Below, piece by piece: positions 1 through 12,647 of a DNA stretch of 64,000 bases (positions within the stretch are counted from its first letter, which is position 1; every line of letters begins with the position of its first letter). Position numbers and translations under genes: made by a program. A model generated the notes under the pieces. That model saw only the letters and a list, made by a program, of their open reading frames with translations. It made no database searches and was not told where the DNA came from. Origin of the DNA: Sphagnum compactum (lineage: Eukaryota > Bryophyta > Sphagnopsida > Sphagnales); contig OZ234497.1 of the NCBI GenBank assembly GCA_965153455.1, positions 10,230,001 through 10,294,000 on the forward strand, given 5' to 3'.

Positions 1-1700
1 TAGTTAAAGGTAGCTCACCCTGGCATATCAAAGTTCTGTGAATGGCAGGTATTGCAGCAGGTGATGATATGAATGAAGAGTGTTCCCTGTTTTTCTGTCT
101 CCATGAACAGCAGGTTTGAACTGCGAAGTAGTGCCATAATGTAGTTTCATGATTATTGCTCTCTCATACTCTGGGGTCTGTGGAACTCTAATATCTGCAA
201 GTTTATTGATGTTTGGCACAACTGATGGTCCAGCCATGTTGTACCACGTGTACATGTACAATGGTCAATAATTGCCTTCTGACGTAGTGTGACCTTCCAC
301 CTTGTTTTTGGCAAGCTTTCTGTTTTTCTCCTTTCAACTGTGCACAGATGGAATGGAAAATTTCTCATTAAAGATGTCATTCATCACAAAAATACCAATC
401 TGAATTGAATTACAGTATATTTGCTATAATAGGGAAAATACGTGATGAACATTAGAATGAATGGCTGCTCTGTTTTATGTCTGCAAGGGTTGGCGAGGTA
501 TATCTGGGCATTCAGTTGTACTGAGAATTGAAAACACTGGAGTTTGTATGGGACTATTATGGATCCTTTTAGTAGTGATGCTTACCATTGTGGTCGTTTT
601 GTGTGGCCTTTGTCCAGACCACTCTTGAACAAGGGACTAGTGTGAATGTCTCCACTGGTTGGGTGAAGTATTTACTGGGAATGTCGTATGGAGACAGACA
701 TCACCATGGTTACACTCTGGATCAGAAGTAATTTCTTGCAATTTGAGATCCTGCATGGCTGTGTAACTTGACTATGTAGAAAGTGATGACTATGAAGGAC
801 AAAAAGGATTTAGCTGGGGTTTCTTCCAGGTTGACAGAAGGTAGAGGACTTTGAAAGCCAGTTTATTTACATATCTTGAGGCCTGGCTATACTTGCATGC
901 TGGCAAGTTGACAGAGTTGACAGAAGGTGGAGGGAGTTAGTCCCAAAGGAGACATCGACAGGGACAATATTTGTCCAGATATGCATACTGATGCAAAACA
1001 ATTGATGAGGACATGGGTCAACATGACACAAAGATTATGTGGAATAGCATGTTTTGTAATCTGCATATTTTGTGTTCTTCTAATACCTACTGCTGAATAA
1101 ACATTTTCTCTATTCATTTGCCATATGAAATATGTGTAATTCATAGTTACAGAACCTGAGTTTGGGTTGTAATGGCAGCATCAAAAGGATGTCCAAACAT
1201 GAATTGATTTATCAACGTGTATTTGTGCAACTTGTTTGTTTCCCGGAAGGTTTTGAACAGCTATGAATGTAATGACAACTAAAGTTTGTGTATAGTTTTT
1301 CTTTTGAATGGGACACAAAAGTGAAGACAATCAAAGACATGATATCTGCTTTGTAAGGTATCATATTTTTTATGGCCAGAGATGTGGAAGAAACAATTAG
1401 AGGTAGAAAATGGGACTGTATAACATAAAGATTGAGTCATATGTGAAGTTAAAATTCTAAAACTATTTAAATTATGATTTTTGGTGTGGTGTAAACTTTA
1501 GATTAGGCATATGAAATTGGATCAAGGTCAAAATGTGTTATGTGACCAAAGATTCACTGTTTCATTGGTTTGCATAAATAAGTTTCAAACATGAGGACAT
1601 CCATTTTAGTTTTTGACATAAACCTAAAGCTAGATCATGTCAAAAACAATTTAATTGGTCCTATCCAATGTAACAAAGACATAACTATTATTTAAGGATG
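1..1700. other. Intergenic or unrecognised gene-edge region
   Basis: Base composition here looks less AT-rich than in the following 10 kb. The best open stretch is on the minus strand from 261 down to a TGA at 28-30; it has no convincing start and I recognise no domain. It could be the last exon of a gene lying mainly outside the window, but no second exon with matching splice phase was found. Nothing else in the stretch can be supported. Confidence 0.3.
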
Positions 1701-1748
1701 TTATTTCATGAGCCTGCGAGCTTGAGCAAGTGAGCACAACCGAATCTT

Positions 1749-1860
1749 TTTGAGAATATTTTGTCCACGTGGTCAGAATATTTGGAGAATACTTTGTCCA
1801 CGTTGTCAAAATGTTTGAAGAATATTTTGTCCACGTTGTAGAATATTTGGAGAATATTTA
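1749..1860. repeat. Tandem repeat, about 33 bp x 3.5
   Basis: Diverged copies of a unit built around GAATATTTTGTCCACGTTGT follow one another. The shared TTTGTCCACG core is clear in three copies, and a fourth breaks off after GAGAATATTT. The array is immediately followed by the perfect palindrome at 1879-1902. No gene is associated with it. Confidence 0.8.
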
Positions 1861-1878
1861 ATGACAGACTATTTGCTG

Positions 1879-1902
1879 ATGTGGAAGAATATTCTTCCAC
1901 AT
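1879..1902. repeat. Perfect 24-bp palindrome
   Basis: Two 12-base arms meet without a spacer: ATGTGGAAGAAT followed by its exact reverse complement. It lies 19 bases after a short tandem repeat and could extrude as a hairpin or be a dyad binding site. No function can be assigned. Confidence 0.85.
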
Positions 1903-4900
1903 GTTCATGGATGAACAATATTTATGAATGAAAATGTGGATGAAAAAAATGGATGAACTTTTTACTAAAAGTTGGCAACAAACACTTCTTTTGCCAAAAA
2001 ATGAACAATAGAAACAAGGTGGAAATTCTTTATGTTGGTTTATTTTGAGTAATTCAACACTTGAAATGTTCAAGTCATATTTCATATTTCCTTAACATGA
2101 AATTTATTAAGCTTTATAGCATCTAAACCAATAAGTACCCCAAAAAGATATGGGGGCTATTAGCCCATGCCAAAAATGGTGATGAATAGTTTTGAAAATA
2201 AAATTTTTATGCAACCAATGGGAAAGCCCAGCACACAATCAAGATGGGCCCTATTTTTCCTTTTTGGGGGTGGGGTGGGGGGAGTTATTTTTATTTTTCT
2301 TCCTTCTTCCCAATGTGTTCCTATATCTTCTCATCGTTCCCCTTTTAAATTCACCAAGTTCCCAACTTGGTCCCTAAGGTGTTCCCAATAGCACCTCAAT
2401 TTTATCCCATATGGTTTGCCCAAAGTTCAACTCTCATGTATATAAACTGAGAAGGTTAACTGTTGAGAAATATATATGTGTTTATTTTGCAACTAATGGT
2501 CCAAAGAGGTGCTTCCATTGAGGAGTGTTAAATGTTCCAAAACAATTGTTGATGGGCCAATGAATCAAGCTAATTCAAGGAAAAGAAAAAGTTATGAACA
2601 CACCCATGAACTAATTAATATGAATCAAATATTGAGGAAAAATGATAATCTAAATCCAATTCAGTCGCATATAAATTTGTAGACCTACCAAGAGGTATGT
2701 GCCAATCCAAACAATGCATATTCACCACCAAGAGGCATGTGCCCATTGGGAATTAAAAGAATATGAGATAACCCTTACACTATTTATACCATTTCAAGCT
2801 ATTTTTTATTTTCATTCACTTTCACAACCTCTTGCATCTAGGACCATTCTCGCTACTTGTAAAATCAATTTCCAAATTTCCCCCCTCTATTACTAATTTG
2901 CATGATCAATACTTCAATTTGCATTCTCTCCACCCGTACTGCATAATTGAATTCTTTCTACCTCTACCATGTGTTTGTAATCAATAAACCTCTATTCTAA
3001 AATGGCAACAAGAAAATTGAAACCGATTATCACACCAAACATTTTGGAATTCATGATTGAATATACGTTAATTTCAAGCATACAAGATCTAGAATATGTG
3101 AGATGACAAAAGAAACAATGGAATATCCAAAAGATGAAACCTAACCAATTCCCTTCTAGCATTTGTTAGAAATCAGAACATGGGGAACATAATGGGAAAG
3201 GAAAATTGACAAAACAAATGAATGGACAACATGGCAATAGGCGAATGCAAATATTGACAAAAAATGTCTTGCATTGCTCAAACAAACTATAAACATTTCC
3301 AAGGAAGATATGGAAGATTGTAATTGGGCAATTTTTACACATGCCATGGACTTCTTTAAAGAATGTGCGAGTTTGAAAAAGCTAATTCCATAAATTTTTT
3401 CATTAGCTTACTAACCAATTTGTGAATAGAGGATTTGGTAACACTTGGCAACTTGCTATCAACAAAATTCATGAAACCTCGAGGACATCTTTATGCAACT
3501 CTAGGTAAGCGAGCATGGGTGCCATAAGAACTTAAAAACAAAGTGTTAAAAAGTCCGGTGAATTGTTAGATGATAACGCTGGCCCCAAAACCACGATACG
3601 TGTATGATAATAAAAAAATGATGTGTTGACAAATGAAGTAGGAAACAAAATCATAATAATGTTTGCATTAAATTGTGATTGAATAGACATTTAATTGAAA
3701 ATATTCATGTGTCAAGGAAACAGTCACTGAAAATATCATATTAGATTAATAAATGATTAGGACAAACATAACATAAAATACATGATTTATGGTTGTTGAA
3801 ACATGTGTAATTATTCCGCCATTTGGAGCCATCTTGGCATATGCTATTGTTAAACAATGACCACAACCAACCAAATGGTCCAATGACAACTAAAGGTTGT
3901 GATGATAGATTGAAATGCAAAATTAGAATGGCCAACTACAAGTAATACGCCAACAGGCTTCTTTTGTGCATTCAATTTAATTTCATTTTGAGGTTGAAGG
4001 GTTCAATCAAAGAAACATAGGATAGAGCTTTTTCATTTGCATCATGTCACCATATCCATATCCACGACAATCTTGTCAAACACCACCATATTTGGATTTG
4101 TACCCGTCAGTAGAAAAAAAGGAATTGACGAGTGTAAATGCAGAATTCCAAATAGAGGTTAGATATTGGGTCTATTAATCACATGCAGGATTATAAGATA
4201 TATGGGACATTGATCAAAATGTTTATCCAAAAGTTTTTGAATAGCTTGCCACAACCATTTGGAGATAATCCATGGCTAGCAAACCTGACAAATGAAAAAT
4301 TTAAAACATAATTTCATTGACAATGTAATTGCTTGCTAGGATTCTAAACGTCCAAATAACTAAGCGATTCAATCTTAAAAAAGAAATGGTTAAGAGACAA
4401 TCCAAATGCAAAGGATGATCCATATAAAATACTAGTACTTGCTTATAATAAGGAAATGAACCAGTTCGTGGAGGGCAATACAATTAGCAACAAGGTGGAA
4501 GAAGACAACTCCACAACATTCTTGGATGGCAAAATGACGGAGTTAGATGATGAAAAAGAAAGCATGGTGCCAAGGACACCATGCCTAAAATATGCCATGA
4601 TGAATTTTTTTTTAAAAGGCACAAAATGCGCAACACCAAGGATAGAAACGGGTTCCAATGATTCGAGCAACACACCAAAAGAAATTGATTCTGCTTAATA
4701 TGCTCGACACAAAGACAGACAATACCATTGATATTAAAAAAGAAGTAGCAACATAACACCTAGAACAATTTATAATATAAAATGTATAGTTGTGAATAAC
4801 TCCAATTGGATGTGAAGCTTTGTTGATTGGAAAAAAACATTTCAAAAGTTCTAAAGTTGGGTTCTTTGAACAGTAAACGTAACATCATAGAGGTTATAGG

Positions 4901-5560
4901 CAATCAAAGTTAATTGGTGTATGTAAATTGTTTTTAGGGAAAACAATGGAAGTTTTAAACTAGCGATAAAACTCCGATAAGATAAAATCAGTTGTTGCAA
5001 ACATGCAAAGTATAGTAGGAAATCATTTGATTATTGGCACAAATTTTTCTACAAGAGGATGGTGTCCTAAGTATTTTCCATTGCATGTGTGAAACATTGT
5101 TTAGTGATTTTGAATGGAAGGAACAAAAGTGTTCATGGAAGCCCATGAGGTCTGTGTTAGGCAGATATATACAAAATTGCATGATATTCGCTTTCAATAC
5201 ACCTTTTGGAAGCAGGGCATGGAGCAGACCCTTAGATAATGTTCCTTGTAGAATCCCACACCAATTGACATGGAATGGTCCCAAAAATACATCAATGAAG
5301 GGAACATATGCACTAGTATTCCTATGGTGGCATTATATAAAACACAACAAATTGTGATACAATTTCATCTAAATGGTGTTAGAGGAGTAGGCATACTAGT
5401 AGTATGGTATATTATTCAATAACTAGTGCATAATTAAATTTGAGATCTATACTCCTGTATTGGATTTTAACTCACGAATATGGAAGTTTGCATTGCTTGG
5501 TACATATTTTAAAATATGGAATGCATCACTAATGATTGCTTTACATTAGAAGTCATGGCC
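1903..5560. other. AT-rich intergenic DNA, nothing recognised
   Basis: Open frames are short and none shows a domain motif I recognise. There is a homopolymer-rich G/T stretch near 2263-2300. I see no transposon termini or tandem arrays. Confidence 0.4.
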
Positions 5561-6478
5561 AATGTTCAACCCAAATTCAAGGTGGTACCACCATAACAGG
5601 TGGTTGGCCAATGGGTGGTTGGCTAAGGTGATTAACCAACATGTAATCCATCAACAGGTGGACCAATAGGTAGGTCAACAAGTAAATGGTTGACAGATAT
5701 GTTGCCAACAGGTATCTGATTGATTAGTGGTTGGCTAAATAAGACCTCTTGGGAATCCTCGACGAGTGTAGCCACCATCCCTAATGTATCCACACCATGA
5801 CATAATGTGGTTGCCATTCAAAATATTATAGCCGGTCGGAAATCAAGCATCACCAAAGTCGTAGCAGAAAATAATGGTGTCTAACACACCAACCTGGCTG
5901 CCCCCAACACACTATTGGGCACCTAGGTTCCTAAAGTGGAACCGAAAAATCTAATGGTCGTAACCAACCCCTTACTGGAGTTGGATGTGTCCATCGAAGT
6001 GTGGACTATGTAAGTCAACACAAAGGATTGTGGCAGACAAACTTAGCACTGGGCCTCCCCATGCTGAAGATCTAATCTCTCATCAACACCTCATGGTTCC
6101 TACACTTGAACACTTGCCTTAGTAATTGGTGCAACTATCGAAACCCTAATCAGGGTTTTGTCATCAGTTACCTCTAAACATGATCATCCGGAATATTTGA
6201 TTCAATCTCATCGGGACTTAATGGCCATGAAAATCTAACCCCACAGAAAAATCCAAGGTCAAAACCCTAAGCTAAAAAATCACTTGGCACAGGTGCTGTG
6301 GGTTTCACATGTGCCGCCATGTTGATGCCATATTCGTCACCAACGCTTCCAAACGTGCAAACCATGCTTCCATGGCATTGGGTTGGTTTGGAGTTTACTT
6401 GGTGGCTAGCCTTTTATTGGCCACACCTTTTGTCTTCCGACCCTTACCAAAACCTAAGGACTTTCCCGCATTTCCTAT
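5560..6478. other. Degenerate region downstream of the gag remnant
   Basis: This stretch is less AT-rich than its surroundings and has short internal echoes of GTGGTTGGC around 5597-5740. It probably belongs to the same dead retroelement as the gag remnant, but no polymerase motif can be read in any frame. Confidence 0.3.
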
Positions 6479-7530
6479 CTAGGATTGACCTTGCCGTAGC
6501 TTTGGATGAAATGTGAAGCAATGGTTTACATCACGGCCATATGCCTTACAATGGGAGCAAGGTTGGCTAGGATTTGGGTTGGAGGTGGTCGCCTAAGGAG
6601 GATTAGGGCAATCCTTATTCCGATGCGGCCCACCACACCTTCAACACTTGTCCTCTCTCTTTTGTTCTGCCGAGTAGGATAAAAAACCCCCATTAAATTC
6701 TTGTTTGGGCCCCTTGCCCTTTTATGGCGCAGTCCGCAATGCTTGACCACATGACTGTTGAGTCGATGAGGTAGGAAAAGGTTTTAAGGTTTCCTTACTA
6801 AACCCTAAGGTAATAACCTTGTCCTCCACCGTGTTGAGCACAATGCGCTCAAATACTTGGAAAACCAATGCCAATGTGGGTTGGGTAGGCTGGGTGAAAA
6901 CTATGTCTCACACCCATTGTCTCAAATCCTTTCTAAGATCCCATACCAAAACTAGATAGCTTGGGCTTCTGTGACCCCTTGGTCACATTAATCAACCTCC
7001 ACATTTGTGTGTATGCTTATTTGCAAACTCTCATGGGGTCATCATTGAAAATCCTACAACGGATGGAGTTTCTCAATCTTCACGCCTTGGTAATTGGTGC
7101 AAAGCTTTTCAAAAAACTCGGTGGTAGGGTTAAAAGTGGGAAGAGGTTGTGCCCTGACAGTTGGACCATTACCACCGCCCCTAAGAGTGGAAGGACCCAC
7201 ATTAGCCCTTACGATAGTGGTTGATGGGGTAGGTGTTGACACAACCAACAGACCTTTGGTGATGGAAAAGTAATTTCGTGACCAATATTGACACCACTTT
7301 TCAATGTCAGCCTCATGGGCATCACAAAACTCGTGATAATCACCCATGGGCGATCCCTCCAGATGCTAGAATAAAGCCTTCCATGCCAGGAAAGGTGTAA
7401 ATTGTTGTGGATTTTGCAATTGCTACATATCACACTAAGTATCAAACTCCTAGATGAAGTCATCTAGTTTGATGGTGTCAACCACCCCCGAAAGTTAACG
7501 AACCCCCTTGGAGGCACTATACATGTCATG
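6479..7530 (-). pseudogene. Broken LTR-retrotransposon gag gene
   Basis: Reading the minus strand from about 7527, the frame opens with an ATG and passes through a gag-like segment (VVDTIKLDDFI, then EFDT, FTPFLAWKALF and GDYHEFCDAHE). Several in-frame TAA and TAG codons interrupt it where glutamine would fit. After at least one frameshift, a zinc-knuckle-like segment follows near 6600-6650 (RCGGPHRNKDCP, with the first cysteine kept next to a stop). A second Cys/His cluster (CSHCKAYGRDVNHCF) follows, and the frame ends at a TAG at 6479-6481. In living elements gag packages the RNA and binds it through such knuckles. I found no protease, reverse transcriptase or integrase downstream (5.5-6.4 kb), nor matching LTRs, so only a decayed gag remains. 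Assignment to Ty3/gypsy rather than Copia is not possible from this piece. Confidence 0.6.
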
Positions 7531-9512
7531 TCACAACCCTAACATTGGGTTCGCGAGTAAGTGTGGAATGCAAGGGCCCATGAGGCCAAGATAGTGTGTT
7601 TCACACCTAAACACACTCTCACCAATGAAGGAGAGTGCAAGGGATGGAGCCCAATGACTCCCAAGTGCACTCTCACTTTGGGAGTTGCACTCATGTGAAA
7701 GTTGCGAATGTTGAGAGCCTTGGTTGGAAAGGAAAACAAGCACCAAATTGAGCTTCTAGGATGCTATTAAATTTTTTTTAAAGCGTAGATGCTTAAAGTG
7801 ACATTGCATTATTCATTTAGACCTGATTTGCATAAGTTATGATCAAAGAAGGAGTAGGAGTCAAACTGGGAATTTGACTCTTGACCACAAACCCCTTGAA
7901 AGTAGGGGTCAAATGAGCTTCGATTGGGGCATGTTATACACCATTGAAAAGATATTTTCAAGTGATATAAGATATTGTCCTCACATTTTTAAAAAAAACT
8001 TCATTTGAGAAAAATATGAGCGTCCAAAGTTTTGAAACAACAAGAGTCCCAGTTTTGGGACTCCCACTTGGGAGTCCCGGGGAAAAGTGACATTTGGATG
8101 TAGTCCCCACAAAGAGGCACACAATATACTATAGGGAGAGGAATGGTGCCTCCTCCCAAAAGTTGAGGGCCATGTAAAACTTGTGCTTGAGGTTGTCCTT
8201 ATTAAGTCTGTCGCACCACTTCCATTCAACTTGCATTAACCGCCCTCTTTTCTCGATTGTGTAGGTTGATTTCATCTTGAATTTTTGCTTATGAGTTCGT
8301 CCTAGTCCCATCCCGAAGCTTTAACATGCCTTCCTACCTCCAAAGTGTTATGAGTTAAGGAACGTGCCCCAACTCTTTTTTTTTTCCGTTGTTTCATTCT
8401 AAAATGCACATTTGGGTCTCTTAAGGAGTTTGGAGGCATGTCAAATCTTCCATGTCCCACACACATGGTACAAACACCACCAATGGTAGTTCTACTTCAA
8501 AATTTAAATAATATCTTTTAGGCGATAATGTAGGTGGGGTAGGTGGTCGAAACGTACCCCCCACCTAGTAAACATTCTGACAAATTTGTCTTTGGAATCC
8601 AAATTTCGACACCTCTCCGTGATGAACCCTTAATCCAGGTCTCCTTGAAAACCCTAAACTGTAACCCTATAACCTTGAAACCCCATTGTGACTAGGATTG
8701 TTGCATTTGTATTGACTTAACTAATCCTACAAGGATGTTAACCTGTTGTGGCTTTCCCTAACCCTAAAATCCCCCAAACCAAAATGGTAACCAAGGTTGC
8801 TACATTTGTATGGTTGGGGCACCTACATCCACAAAAACGTTCTATGGGACCAAGCACGCACTTGGGGCCTTCACAACCATAGAAACAACAAATGCGATCT
8901 CACCAATCATCACCCAGGTCTCATTGCCACAAACCCAACCATTAACCATGCCAACTATAACCTTTGGGCTCATTGCTTGTTGAACTATATGACCAGCTTT
9001 TTCAGTATAGTAATCTTTAATCATTTTGCCAATTTTAGGGCAAGAACATATATTCATTTGTACAAGATTGCAATTTTTTACCTTTTTGAGTCAATCATTT
9101 ATCAGCTTAGGCTGCCTGACCTTGAACCTTTGATCATTAAGATGTTAATTGCCAAAACATGTTAGATGCTTCAAATTATGTCTAAGTGCGTGGTCCCATT
9201 GTGCTTACACAATCATGTAGATTTAGATTTTCTTTTTACCTTGGAAAAAAATCATTCTAGAAGTTAGTTTCCATTTTGTTCAAAAAGGCCCAAAGCTTTT
9301 TGTAATGATGTTTTGGAGTTCTTCTGATCTTTGTGTGGCATTGGATGCAAAATGGGGTTGGAAATGTATAATGCTAGCTGCTTGGTTTGGATAAATTATC
9401 CACACATTGCAATAGGGGTTGTGGTTGTTTCATAACCTGAGTACAATGTTCCACATGTGTAGGTAGGGTATTTTGGATTCACAATTTGCTACTTCTTTAT
9501 ATGTTGATACAG
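7531..9512. other. Intergenic DNA with a 10-bp inverted repeat
   Basis: No gene is supported. At 8057-8078 a perfect inverted repeat (GGGACTCCCA, two bases, then its complement) could form a small hairpin. The part next to 7530 may be the 5' side of the dead retroelement; I could not find an LTR pair. Confidence 0.35.
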
Positions 9513-9688
9513 GTTGTGTTCAAGTAGCAACCCATTGCCAAGGAAAACTTACAAACAATTTGTAGATATTTGCAAGCTTAATTATTTAAAGGTAGAAGAC
9601 TGGTTATCTTTAACCTATTCATACCTTACAATGGTTGATTACCCATTTGCATCTACCCTTGCCACTTCCTACATATTTTATTTGAAAG
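9513..9688 (+). pseudogene. Isolated exon resembling Pro-X carboxypeptidase (S28)
   Basis: A 176-base open segment is framed by an AG acceptor (TTGATACAG before it) and a GT donor (GTATGA after it). It encodes a peptide containing KTYKQF, then DICKLN, then DWLSLTYSYLTMVDYPFAS. The tryptophan followed by YLTMVDYPFAS matches what I recall of lysosomal Pro-X carboxypeptidases (serine peptidase family S28), where A-M-V-D-Y-P-Y-A-S precedes the PLPA motif. The expected PLPA is not present, and no neighbouring exon with catalytic Ser, Asp or His was found within 2 kb. It is therefore probably an exon captured or left behind by rearrangement, not a working gene. The family match rests on about 20 residues. 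Confidence 0.4.
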
Positions 9689-9969
9689 GTATGATTTTGA
9701 CTGCAAAGTGTAAGAATGGTGATTCAAAAGGTTGCAAGTAGGTATAGGGCAATTAGGGTTTTGACCTTATCATCTACGTGAATGAATTGGAGTTCCTTTG
9801 AATAAATAGTTTCTTGAAAAAATTTGGTTGCATGTGTGTTAAGCAATTGATGGCTTGCTTGATCAATCAAATGTTCTATCTCATATATAACTTGCAAATG
9901 TCTATTATAACTACATTGGAAATGCTAACTATTTCCAACTAGATAATTCAAGAGATGTTTGTCATGAGT

Positions 9970-10008
9970 TTTAGCTTAATTACCCAAGTAGGTCGTAATT
10001 AAGCTAAA
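9970..10008. repeat. Inverted repeat, 14-bp perfect arms
   Basis: TTTAGCTTAATTAC at 9970-9983 is repeated as its exact complement at 9995-10008, with an 11-base loop. It could fold as a stable hairpin. It is not attached to an identifiable gene, so a terminator or microRNA role is not supported. Confidence 0.8.
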
Positions 10009-11717
10009 TTGGGTTAGTTAGGTTCATTAGTTTGTCGTGAACTGATTCAAGTGTGAATGCAGTTCAAGATATTTGGTTTTGGGATAAAATTTCATGGAGT
10101 GTCACCTCAAATTACTTTTGGTGATTTGAGATTCCAAACATAGTTGTTTGATGTTTTAGCAGGTTTTGTGTTATGTACGATTTTCTTGTTTTTGCAAAGT
10201 TTTTATGTTTTTGGTTTTTCTTTTTATGTTTGGGCTTGGATTCTCGTGTGTTTGCAAGTGAGCTTCGTCTTGAATCACCAAAAGTGAAGCTAGTTGTTTT
10301 TGTGCTACAATTAAGTTAAAGTTGTTTTAGCATGAGAGTTTGGGTTAGTAGCAAGTGTTGTGTTGTTTGTTTTGGTTTCTATATTGCAGGTTGGTTTTGT
10401 AGGAGTTTTGTTTGGGCTACAAATACCATTCGTTTGCGGATCTTGGTCTACTTTTTGAGTTGAAAAAGTTTGCTTGGCAATTTTGATGTTTTTGTGCTTG
10501 TTTTTCATGTAAAACTCCATTGGGAGTTGAACCCAAATAGGGCTAAGTCCTTGGAGTTTGGAAGTGTTCAAAAAGAACAAAAGGAAAGCCCCTAGCTTGA
10601 TCACAAGCCCCCCCACCTTTTTGTTTTTTGTTTTTATTTTCTTCTTTCCCTTCTTTTTCTCCCTCTCATGTCTCTCTGTGTTGGTACCCTATAGGCACAA
10701 CAACAGTGGTAGTAGCTGAAGCCACCATTAGTGCCATCACTGAGAGTTTGGAGTTCTAGGTTGCCTGGTCGGTGGTGCCCATCCACCAAGGGGGAGGTTG
10801 TTAACACCCCCCCCTAGTCGTCACCCTCGTCCTAGCCATCGTCATCATGATCGTCCTTGTTTGAAGGAAGAGCAGTGGGGAGTGGCAAGGAGAGGAGCTC
10901 CCTGCCATGGGGATTTTTTTGTGGATAGTGGCGCTTGTAGCAACAAAGGAGGAAGAAGGAGGAAGAGGAGGAGAGGAAGAAGAAGGAAAAAAAAAAGAGA
11001 AAAAAGAAAAGAATTGAGAGGAGGGTAGTGATGGCAAGAGCGTGAAACTCCGCGATGCCATTGCCGTGAGTTCCTAACTCACTTGAGCCTCCCACCTAAA
11101 CCTGCTAGGTTTCGCAGGTTGGGAGGTTTGCGAGGTCCAAAGGAGGCCCGAGATAAGAAAGGTCGGGGGGTCCAATCTGAACCTCCTTTTTTATTTTCAT
11201 TTTTTCCCAAATTTCCAAATCTAGGGCGCAGGTTTGGCATCAATCCAAACCTGCCAACATTTATTTTTATTTTTATTTTTTTCATCCATACTTTTGGATG
11301 AAAGGGGGTTCATCCAAGTAAAGGGGTTTTCATCCATAATTTGAATGTAGGATTTTTCATCCAAGGTTTTCATCCTTTTACTTTTCTTTTATTTTATTTT
11401 TTCATCCAACATTTGGATGAAAACTTTTCATCCATTTGTAATTTTCAATGGGCCATATCTTCCACATACGGGCTCGGATTTTGATGATTCTCACGTCATC
11501 GGATTTGTCTTGGCAAGCTCTATGCAAGATTGGACCTACGACCACATTTGGAGATTGTGATTTTGGGAGTCCAGAGACTAATTTTCTTATTTTTGGGATT
11601 TATTTCACATAATTTTCGAAAAATTGATATCTCCCACATATAATGCCTAATTTGAGTGTAATCTTCACCATTAATCTTATGGTGAAGGTGGCTATCATTT
11701 TAGGAGGTTTCAGCTAG
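10009..11717. other. Intergenic, low-complexity clusters
   Basis: No gene is supported. The plus strand is purine-rich around 10945-11020 (GGAGGAAGAA-like), and 11280-11450 has a cluster of CATCCA and its complement TGGATG repeated about every 20-40 bases. Long apparent reading frames over the purine tract are composition artefacts. CACTA element A begins at the right edge. Confidence 0.4.
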
Positions 11718-12647
11718 CACTACTACAAAAATGGGGTGTAATTTACTAGCTAAAATCACTACAAGACCTTAAAAGCGAAATAACTTCATTGCATTTTATT
11801 GATTTCACCTAGTGAAAGTTATTTCATTATAATATCACTGTGTAGACATCATGTTTCATTTCTAGTTCACTATTATTCACTATTATAATTTACTATAGCA
11901 AATAGGTTTATTTCTATGTTTTTTTAAATATTCTATCTATGTTACTTTATGATATACCCTATATTATTTAAGCTACTTTAGTTATTATAACTTATATTTT
12001 ATGTTATTATAGGCTATTATAAATTATTGTACCCTAAATTATTATATGTTATTTTATTTTAAAGTATCTTAACTAGTTTATTATAAGCTTTTAAATTATT
12101 TAAAATTAAATTATTCAACTAACTTTAGGCTATACCTTATGTGAGCCATGGATTATAGCTCAACAATTAGTTAAGCTTTAGTTCCGTAATTTTCCTTAGT
12201 ACTAATAATTTGAATGCTTATAAGCTCAAGTAGTGATTATTAATAGTCGAATCAGTTTTTGTGATATTTCTAGGCATATAGTACTTCTTATTTCAATTGA
12301 TGTAGTGCTTAATCAGTTAAAGCACCTAGTAAACCTTTTAAAGTACATTATCCCTTTGTGTTGTAGAGAAGGGAAAGGGGATGTAGAATTAGATGTGATT
12401 TATAAGGAATACAAGCCCATAATTAACAATAACATTTCGCCATGACAAGGTTAAGTTAGTCTGTAGAAAAATCTTCGAGCACTAATGATGTACTTGTAAG
12501 ATTTTAGGATGCAGTCCTATTACATCTTTATTTAGTTCTCACCCTATCAGATTCTTAAATACAATCAAAATCAAGCTTAAGTATTAAACATTTCCGCCTG
12601 AGTAGCCTCAAATGAATTACAACTGAATAACTGACTTAAAGAATAGA

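Noticed and set aside
8640-8770. Telomere-like ACCCTAA phrases
   Set aside because: They are scattered and irregular, not a tandem (CCCTAAA)n array; no interstitial telomere is supported.
5500-8800. Complete LTR retrotransposon
   Set aside because: Only gag-like sequence is readable; no LTR pair, primer-binding site or pol motif could be found.
10798-11095. Arg/Lys-rich and Phe/Ser-rich frames over a purine tract
   Set aside because: They are created by a GGAGGAAGAA-type low-complexity stretch and its complement, with no other coding signal.
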